64,000 bases of DNA from Rubrivivax sp. Its GTDB lineage: Bacteria > Pseudomonadota > Gammaproteobacteria > Burkholderiales > Burkholderiaceae_C. A program made the translations under genes and the position numbers. This document shows positions 58,668-64,000 of the stretch, piece by piece. The stretch is from contig JADCGQ010000007.1 in NCBI GenBank assembly GCA_020248945.1, forward strand, positions 1 to 64,000, written 5' to 3'. The notes under the pieces are model-generated. The model did no database searches. It was not told the origin of the DNA and worked only from the letters and a program-made list of their open reading frames with translations. Each line of letters starts with the position of its first letter. Positions within the stretch are counted from its first letter, which is position 1.

Positions 58668-60071
58668 TCAATGCGCCGAGGCGCCCACCGTGGCGTCGGG
58701 CTTCACGCTCTTGAGCACCTGCATGAACTGGGCTTCGATGCGGTGCAGCGCGCTTTCGGTGTGGCCCTCGAAGCGCAGCACCAGCACCGGCGTGGTGTTG
58801 CTGGCGCGGATGAGGCCGAAGCCGTCGGCGAAGTCCACGCGCAGGCCGTCGATCGTGCCGACCTCGCCACCCTCGAACTTGAGCCGCCCGTCGGCCACGC
58901 GCGCCAGCAGCTCGGCCACGACGGCGTGGTGCTCGCCCTCGGCGCAGCTGACGTTGAGCTCGGGCGTCGAGAAGCTCGTGGGCAGCGCATCCAGGAAGGC
59001 GCTGGGGTCGGCGTGCCGCGACAGGATCTCCAAGAGGCGCGCCGCCGTGTACATCGCGTCATCAAAGCCATACCAGCGCTCGCCGAAGAACAGGTGCCCG
59101 CTCATCTCGCCAGCAAACGGTGCGCTCAGCTCCTTGAGCTTGGCCTTGATCAGCGAGTGCCCCGTCTTCCACAGCACCGGCACGCCACCGGCCTCGCGGA
59201 TGGCCACCGGCAGGCGCTGGCTGCACTTCACGTCGAAGATGATCTTGCCGCCCGGGTGGCGCGCCAGGATGTCGCGCGCGAACAGCATGATCTGGCGGTC
59301 GGGATAGATGATGTTGCCGCCCGCGGTGACCACGCCCAGGCGGTCGCCGTCGCCGTCGAAGGCCAGACCGATCTCGGCGCCGGTGGCGTGCACCACGGCC
59401 TTGAGCATCTGCAGGTTCTCGGGCTTGCTCGGGTCGGGGTGGTGGTTGGGGAAGTCGCCGTCGACCTTGCTGTACAGGTCGATCACTTCGCAGCCCAAGG
59501 CCTTCAGGATGGCCGGGGCGCTGGCACCCGGGATGCCGTTGCCGCTGTCGACGACGATCTTCATCGGCCGGCTCAGCCGGCAGTCGCCGACGATGCGCGC
59601 GGCGTACTCCGCGCCGATGTCCATGCGTGCGCTGCGGCCCTTGGCCGCCGTGTAGTCCTCGGCCTCGATGCGGCGCTTGAGCTTCTGGATGTCTTCGCCG
59701 TAGATGGCGCGGCCCGACATCACCATCTTGAAACCGTTGTAGTCCTTCGGGTTGTGGCTGCCCGTGACCTGGATGCCGCTGGTGCAGCCGTGCCTGGCGC
59801 GCGTGGCGGCCACGTAGTACAGCATGGGTGTGGTCACCGGCCCGAGGTCGACGACATCGAGGCCGGTGCTCTGCAGCCCGCGCACCAGCGCCGCCGTCAG
59901 GCCCGGGCCCGAGAGGCGCCCGTCGCGGCCCACGGCCACGGCACGCTCGCCGGCAGCACGCGCTTCGCTGCCGAAGGCGCGGCCCAGGTGCTCGGCGAAG
60001 GCCTCGTCGACGTTCTTGCCGACGATGCCGCGGATGTCGTAGGCCTTGAAGATGCTCGGGTCGATGCGCAT
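58668..60071 (-). CDS. phosphomannomutase/phosphoglucomutase (AlgC/ManB type)
   Basis: A 467-residue alpha-D-phosphohexomutase that interconverts hexose 1- and 6-phosphates for LPS and exopolysaccharide precursors. The phosphoserine is S105 (VTGSHNPKDYNG), the magnesium loop DGDGDR and the sugar-binding FGERWYGFDDAMYTA; the C-terminal phosphate-binding loop is RASNTTPVL. It opens MRIDPSIFKAYDIRGIVGK, the AlgC style. It diverges from a LytS/LytTR pair across 139 bases that hold two exact 15-base direct repeats. Confidence 0.95.
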   Translation of the reverse strand: MRIDPSIFKAYDIRGIVGKNVDEAFAEHLGRAFGSEARAAGERAVAVGRDGRLSGPGLTAALVRGLQSTGLDVVDLGPVTTPMLYYVAATRARHGCTSGIQVTGSHNPKDYNGFKMVMSGRAIYGEDIQKLKRRIEAEDYTAAKGRSARMDIGAEYAARIVGDCRLSRPMKIVVDSGNGIPGASAPAILKALGCEVIDLYSKVDGDFPNHHPDPSKPENLQMLKAVVHATGAEIGLAFDGDGDRLGVVTAGGNIIYPDRQIMLFARDILARHPGGKIIFDVKCSQRLPVAIREAGGVPVLWKTGHSLIKAKLKELSAPFAGEMSGHLFFGERWYGFDDAMYTAARLLEILSRHADPSAFLDALPTSFSTPELNVSCAEGEHHAVVAELLARVADGRLKFEGGEVGTIDGLRVDFADGFGLIRASNTTPVLVLRFEGHTESALHRIEAQFMQVLKSVKPDATVGASAH

Positions 60072-60127
60072 GGGCGGGGAGTGGGTTGGTGGCTCGGAAT
60101 CGGGCGATTGTAGGAAGGGCGGCCCTG

Positions 60128-60162
60128 CGGGCTGTCGATCCGCCGCCCGGGCTGTCGATCCG
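60128..60162. promoter_or_regulatory. paired 15-base direct repeats in the mutase/two-component divergent promoter
   Basis: CGGGCTGTCGATCCG occurs at 60128-60142 and again, without mismatch, at 60148-60162; start-to-start distance is 20 bases, two helical turns. LytTR-type regulators bind paired direct repeats about two turns apart, and such a regulator is encoded by the second gene downstream. It lies 49 bases before the kinase start and 57 before the mutase start. Confidence 0.65.
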
Positions 60163-60210
60163 TCGCGCCCCCAGCGGCACACGAGGCCGCCGTGCCTAGA
60201 CTGGCGGCCC

Positions 60211-61353
60211 ATGGAGCACTTCTTCGCCACCCTGCGCCTGGCCCGCCAGGACTTCTTCAAGCTGCGCCGCCAGCACGCCGCGCCCGAGTGGGCGATGTGG
60301 GTGATGACGGGGCTGGTGTCGCTGGCCTGGGGCCTCGGGCTCATCGTGGTGGCGGTGGTGTTCAGCGGCCGCGTGCCCTCGGGCCGGGAGTTCTTCGAGA
60401 TCGGACTGCCGCTGCTGCTGACCTCGCTGATCATCGGCATCGTCTTCCACGTCGTCTACACCGCCATCGAGCGGCTGGCGTCCGACCGCTTCCTCGCCTG
60501 GGTGAACGGCGAGCCCGGCCTGTGGGTGAACCTGTTCTACGCCGGCAGCTCGATGGCCTGCGTGGCGCTGGGCCTGCTGTTGGGCTTTCTGGTGCTGGGG
60601 CAGCTGCCGGGGGTCGGCCGCGTCGACTGGGCGCCGCAGCGCAGCTGGATCTCGGTGGCCATCTTCTCGGTCTTCGCCAGCGTGATCTGGGGCCTGTGGG
60701 CCTGGCAGCAGTGGTACGAGGAGCAGCTCAAGCGCCAGGCGCAAGAGGCGCAGCTGCGGCTGCTGCAGGCGCAGATCGAGCCGCACTTCCTGTTCAACAC
60801 GCTGGCCAACGTGCACAGCCTGATGGACCACGACCTGCCCAAGGCCAAGCAGATGCTGGCCAGCTTCACCGACTACCTGCGCGTCAGCCTGGGCAGCATG
60901 CGCAGCGAACACAGCACCGTGGCGCAGGAGCTCGATCTGGCGCAGAGCTACCTGCAGCTGCTGCAAGGGCGCATGGAAGACCGGCTGCGCTTCGAGATCA
61001 GCGCCGACGAGGCGGCGCGCCGCCACCCACTGCCGCCGCTGCTGCTGCAGCCGCTGGTCGAGAATGCCGTGATGCACGGCCTGGAGCCCAGCGTCGACGG
61101 CGGCACGGTGTGGGTGCGCGCGCAGCTGCAAGGCACGACGCTGCGCCTGGAAGTGCAGGACGACGGCCGCGGCTTGGGCGCCCCGCCGCGGCCCGGCGCG
61201 CGCCGGGGCAACGGCCTGGCGCTGAACAACATCCGCGAGCGGCTGAAGGCCCGCTACGGCCCCGAGGCGCAGCTCGAGGTGATGCCGGCGCCCGGCAGTC
61301 CGCGCGGCACGCTGTCGCGCATCACCATCCCCTTGCACCCCGCCACGCCATGA
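60211..61353 (+). CDS. LytS/AlgZ-type sensor histidine kinase
   Basis: A 380-residue kinase of the LytS/YehU class. Four predicted helices occupy about residues 28-170. A His_kinase domain follows with QIEPHFLFNTLANVHSLMDH. The ATP-binding part has PPLLLQPLVENAVMHGLEP and NGLALNNIRERL. It lacks a recognisable extracytoplasmic sensor. It forms a pair with the LytTR regulator (ATGA overlap at 61350-61353). The layout resembles AlgZ/AlgR, and the neighbouring mutase resembles AlgC, an AlgR target in Pseudomonas. Confidence 0.92.
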   Translation: MEHFFATLRLARQDFFKLRRQHAAPEWAMWVMTGLVSLAWGLGLIVVAVVFSGRVPSGREFFEIGLPLLLTSLIIGIVFHVVYTAIERLASDRFLAWVNGEPGLWVNLFYAGSSMACVALGLLLGFLVLGQLPGVGRVDWAPQRSWISVAIFSVFASVIWGLWAWQQWYEEQLKRQAQEAQLRLLQAQIEPHFLFNTLANVHSLMDHDLPKAKQMLASFTDYLRVSLGSMRSEHSTVAQELDLAQSYLQLLQGRMEDRLRFEISADEAARRHPLPPLLLQPLVENAVMHGLEPSVDGGTVWVRAQLQGTTLRLEVQDDGRGLGAPPRPGARRGNGLALNNIRERLKARYGPEAQLEVMPAPGSPRGTLSRITIPLHPATP

Positions 61354-62126
61354 CCACCTGCCTGATTGCCGACGACGAACCCCACCTGGCCCGCGCGCTG
61401 GCGGCCGAGCTCGCGCGCCTGTGGCCCGGGCTGCAGATCGTGCACACCGCGCGCCATGGCGAAGAGGCCGCCGAGCGCATCGCGGCGCTGCAGCCTGACG
61501 TGGCCTTTCTCGACATCCAGATGCCCGGCCTCACGGGCCTGGAGGTGGCGCAGGGCATCGAGGGCCGCACGCGCGTGGTCTTCGTGACGGCCTACGACGA
61601 GTACGCGGTGCAGGCCTTCGAGCACGAGGCGCTGGACTACGTGCTCAAGCCGATCCGGGCCGAGCGCCTGGCGGCCACGGTGCAGCGTGTGCAGAAAGCG
61701 CTGGCCGCGCCCGAGGCCACGGCCGGGCTCGACGGCGTGCCGCTGCTGGCGGCACTGCAGCGGCTGCTGCCGGCGGCATCGAACCCGCCGCAGCAGCCCG
61801 AGCGCCTGCGCTGGGTGCGCGCCAGCCAGGGCGAGCTGATGCACCAGGTGGCGGTGGAAGACGTGCTGTTCTTCCAGGCCGACGACAAGTACACCTGCGT
61901 GCGCACGGCCGACCGCGAGCTGCTCATCCGCAGCCCCATCGCCGAGCTGGTGCAGCAGCTCGATCCGGCCGACTTCGTGCAGGCGCACCGCAGCACCGTC
62001 GTCAACCTGCGCCACCTGGCCGGCACGCGGCGCGACGAAGCCAGCCGCCTTTACCTGCGCATCAAGGGCCACGCGCAGGAGCTGCCGGTGAGCCGCGCCT
62101 ATGTGCACCTCTTCAAGTCCATGTAA
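61350..62126 (+). CDS. LytTR-family response regulator (AlgR-like)
   Basis: A 258-residue regulator. The receiver domain has phospho-acceptor D55 (VAFLDIQMPGL) and KPIRAERL. The C-terminal LytTR DNA-binding domain spans about 155-255 (VEDVLFFQADDKYTCVRTAD, then DFVQAHRSTVVNLRHLAG). Its gene overlaps the kinase gene by four bases. LytTR domains contact paired direct repeats; the repeats at 60128-60162 are the likely target. Confidence 0.93.
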   Translation: MTTCLIADDEPHLARALAAELARLWPGLQIVHTARHGEEAAERIAALQPDVAFLDIQMPGLTGLEVAQGIEGRTRVVFVTAYDEYAVQAFEHEALDYVLKPIRAERLAATVQRVQKALAAPEATAGLDGVPLLAALQRLLPAASNPPQQPERLRWVRASQGELMHQVAVEDVLFFQADDKYTCVRTADRELLIRSPIAELVQQLDPADFVQAHRSTVVNLRHLAGTRRDEASRLYLRIKGHAQELPVSRAYVHLFKSM

Positions 62127-62151
62127 CGCCCACCCCCAAGGAGCCGCGACG

Positions 62152-62496
62152 ATGACGCTGACCATGACCCCCGGCCTGGCCTGGACCCTGCTGCTGCTGG
62201 CCGGCCTGCTGGAAGTGGTGTGGGTGATGACGATGAAGGCCTCCGCCGGCTTCACCAAGCCCAGCTGGGCCGTGGCCACGATGGTGGCCGCGGGCCTGAG
62301 CTTCTGGCTGCTGGGCCTGGCGATGAAGCTGCTGCCGGCGGGCACGGCCTACCCGGTGTGGGTGGGCATCGGCGCGGTGGGCGCGTTCATCTTCGGCATC
62401 GTGTTCTTCCACGAGCCGGCGGGCCTGGCGCGCATCGCCTGTGTGGGGCTCATCGTGCTGGGCATCGTGGGGCTGAAGCTGCTGTCGCCGCATTGA
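62152..62496 (+). CDS. gdx: SMR family guanidinium exporter (Gdx/SugE type)
   Basis: A 114-residue four-helix small-multidrug-resistance protein. The SugE/Gdx subgroup is shown by LLAGLLEVVWVMTMKASAGF, with the conserved glutamate in helix 1, and AMKLLPAGTAYPVWVGIGAV. Gdx proteins export guanidinium in exchange for protons. GGAG precedes the ATG. It lies 25 bases after the LytTR gene, too near for a guanidine riboswitch of its own. Confidence 0.88.
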   Translation: MTLTMTPGLAWTLLLLAGLLEVVWVMTMKASAGFTKPSWAVATMVAAGLSFWLLGLAMKLLPAGTAYPVWVGIGAVGAFIFGIVFFHEPAGLARIACVGLIVLGIVGLKLLSPH

Positions 62497-62572
62497 ACGC
62501 CGGCCGGGTGGCCGCGGACTGACAGGTCCGGAAACGGCGAGTCGGCGGCGCGCCGGTGGCGACAATGCCAAC

Positions 62573-64000
62573 ATGCTTGCGGATGCTGCCCTCGACGCCG
62601 ACTCGGCCTACCTCGCGCTCAAGGCCCGCGATGCGCGCTTCGACGGGCGCCTGTTCGTGGGCGTCACCAGCACCGGCATCTACTGCCGCCCGGTGTGCCG
62701 CGTGCGCACGCCGCGCCTGGAGAACTGCCGCTTCTTCGCCACGCGCGAGCGTGCCGAGGCAGCCGCCTTTCGGCCCTGCCTGAAGTGCCGGCCCGAGATC
62801 GCGCCGGGGCTGTCGGCCATGGACAGTTCGGCCACACTGGCCGAGGCCGCGGCGCGCGCCATCGAGCAGGCCGTGCACGCCGGCGAGCCGCTGCGGCTGC
62901 CGCGCGTGGCCGATCGCCTGGGCGTGACCGACCGCCACCTGCGCCGCATCTTCGCCGCCGCGCATGGCGTCTCGCCGGGGGCCTACCTCACGACGCAGCG
63001 GCTCTTGCTGGCCAAGCAGTTGCTCACCGACACGGCCCTGCCCGTCACCCAGGTGGCGCTGGCCAGCGGCTACGCCAGCCTGCGGCGCTTCAATGCGGCG
63101 TTTGCCGAGCACTACCGGCTGCAGCCCACGCAGTTGCGGCACGACAAGCCCGCCGGCACCGCGGCGCAGGGCCTGCGCCTGGCCTACCGCCCGCCGCTGG
63201 ATGCCGAGGCGCTGTTCGGCTTCTTCGCGCGGCGGCAGCTCGAAGGCGTGGAGCAGGTCGACGTGGCGCGCGGCCTGTTGCGCCGCACGCTGGCCTGGCC
63301 GGCGGCTGAGGGCACGGCACCGCGCCGCGGCTGGATCGAGGTGCAGCTCCAACCGGGGCGCGACGAGCTTCGGCTGCGCACCAGCGACAACCTGAGCCCG
63401 GTGCTGGGCGCCGTGATCCGCCGCGTGCGCCACGCCTTCGACCTCGACGCCGACCCGGCGCGCATCGACCCCGTGCTGGCGCAACTGCCGCTGCCGCCGC
63501 GCCCGGGCCTGCGCCTGCCGGGCACGCTGGACGCCTTCGAGACGGCGGCCCGCGTCATCCTCGGCCAGCAGGTCACGGTGAAGGCCGCGCGCACACTGGC
63601 GGCGCGGCTGGTGCAGCGCTTCGGCGAACCCATCGACACGCCCTTCGAGGGCCTGACGCGCCTCTTCCCGAGCGCGGCCACCCTCGCGGCGGCGAGTGCC
63701 GAAGACATCGGCACGCTGGGCATCGTGCGCCAGCGCGTGAAGGCGCTGCAGGCACTCGCGCAGGCGCTGGTCGAGGGCCGGCTGCGGCTCGAGCACGGCG
63801 CCTCGGTCGACGACACACGGGCCACCCTCGTCGCCCTGCCCGGCATCGGCGACTGGACGGCACAGGTGATCGCGATGCGTGCGCTGGCCTGGCCCGACGC
63901 CTGGCCGGTGGCCGACATCGGCCTGATGAACGCCCTCGGCACACGCGACCGTGCCGAGCTCCTGGCGCAAGCCGAACCCTGGCGCCCCTGGCGCGCCTAC
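62573..64000 (+). CDS. Ada-AlkA fusion, DNA-3-methyladenine glycosylase 2 (3' end beyond window)
   Basis: A DNA alkylation-repair protein, 476 codons visible with no stop. Residues 1-78 are the Ada zinc domain, with cysteines C38, C42, C69 and C72, the same numbers as in E. coli Ada. An AraC-type helix-turn-helix follows at about 85-185 (LPRVADRLGVTDRHLRRIFA). AlkA N-terminal and HhH-GPD domains complete it, with the hairpin LPGIGDWTAQVIAMR and probable catalytic D448 (WPVADIGL). The last residues EPWRPWRAY align with the C-terminal end of AlkA (ERWKPWRSY), so only about 15-20 residues are missing. It lacks the Ada methyltransferase domain for O6-methylguanine. Confidence 0.92.
   Translation, partial: MLADAALDADSAYLALKARDARFDGRLFVGVTSTGIYCRPVCRVRTPRLENCRFFATRERAEAAAFRPCLKCRPEIAPGLSAMDSSATLAEAAARAIEQAVHAGEPLRLPRVADRLGVTDRHLRRIFAAAHGVSPGAYLTTQRLLLAKQLLTDTALPVTQVALASGYASLRRFNAAFAEHYRLQPTQLRHDKPAGTAAQGLRLAYRPPLDAEALFGFFARRQLEGVEQVDVARGLLRRTLAWPAAEGTAPRRGWIEVQLQPGRDELRLRTSDNLSPVLGAVIRRVRHAFDLDADPARIDPVLAQLPLPPRPGLRLPGTLDAFETAARVILGQQVTVKAARTLAARLVQRFGEPIDTPFEGLTRLFPSAATLAAASAEDIGTLGIVRQRVKALQALAQALVEGRLRLEHGASVDDTRATLVALPGIGDWTAQVIAMRALAWPDAWPVADIGLMNALGTRDRAELLAQAEPWRPWRAY

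Noticed and set aside
62127..62151. Guanidine riboswitch ahead of the Gdx-type exporter
   Set aside because: Only 25 bases separate it from the LytTR gene, too few for any guanidine aptamer.
62450..63970. Minus-strand open frame of about 500 codons at the right end
   Set aside because: It is opposite a convincing Ada-AlkA fusion with conserved cysteines, and has no motif of its own.

Overview
The window reads as a chromosomal stretch of a GC-rich betaproteobacterium of the order Burkholderiales, most likely from the Rubrivivax/Leptothrix/Roseateles neighbourhood. That placement rests on gene families, gene order and base composition only. Genes are packed tightly, often with ATGA stop/start overlaps. 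There is no integrase, transposase, CRISPR array or rRNA operon. The accessory material is two toxin-antitoxin modules and short dispersed repeats.

Bases 1-10,100 hold housekeeping genes: dadA diverging from an MFS permease, a methyltransferase, dapA and bamC, a small lipoprotein, a JmjC-type ribosomal hydroxylase (roxA-like), slyD, dut and coaBC. Bases 10,100-15,300 hold a UPF0149/SEC-C protein, a GNAT acetyltransferase and a large Oar-like TonB-dependent receptor.

Bases 15,300-25,100 are the most unusual part. A 1,148-residue protein joins an NCS1 nucleobase-type permease, an eight-cysteine cluster, a histidine kinase and a receiver. It overlaps a LuxR-type response regulator and diverges from a urease cluster (ureA, a 56-residue His-rich protein, ureB, ureC, ureE, ureF, ureG). 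The urease cluster has no ureD in the window and is split between ureC and ureE by a Doc/AbrB toxin-antitoxin pair. The perfect inverted repeat in the 42-base gap before ureE probably serves both promoters.

Bases 25,100-35,500 hold thymidine kinase and then a long minus-strand operon (rluC, HAD phosphatase, Rieske protein, S49 peptidase, psd, an EamA transporter, an MFS transporter). RNase E diverges from it behind a 650-base leader. Bases 35,500-43,000 hold an ExbB/ExbD pair with a non-TonB third protein, alaS, a PIN/Phd toxin-antitoxin pair with its palindromic operator, and gabD. Bases 43,000-51,300 hold mostly envelope or unknown proteins, an HpcH-type aldolase, a degenerate GGDEF protein, a PA2779/PA2778 pair, tRNA-Gly(CCC), trmB and uppP.

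Bases 51,400-58,600 hold a TetR regulator with its operator, an isoaspartate-methyltransferase-like gene, a rhodanese, tolC, a DUF1800/DUF1501 pair and waaA. Bases 58,600-64,000 hold a phosphomannomutase/phosphoglucomutase diverging from a LytS/LytTR two-component pair. The shared gap carries two exact 15-base direct repeats 20 bases apart. A Gdx-type SMR exporter and a 3'-truncated Ada-AlkA fusion end the window.
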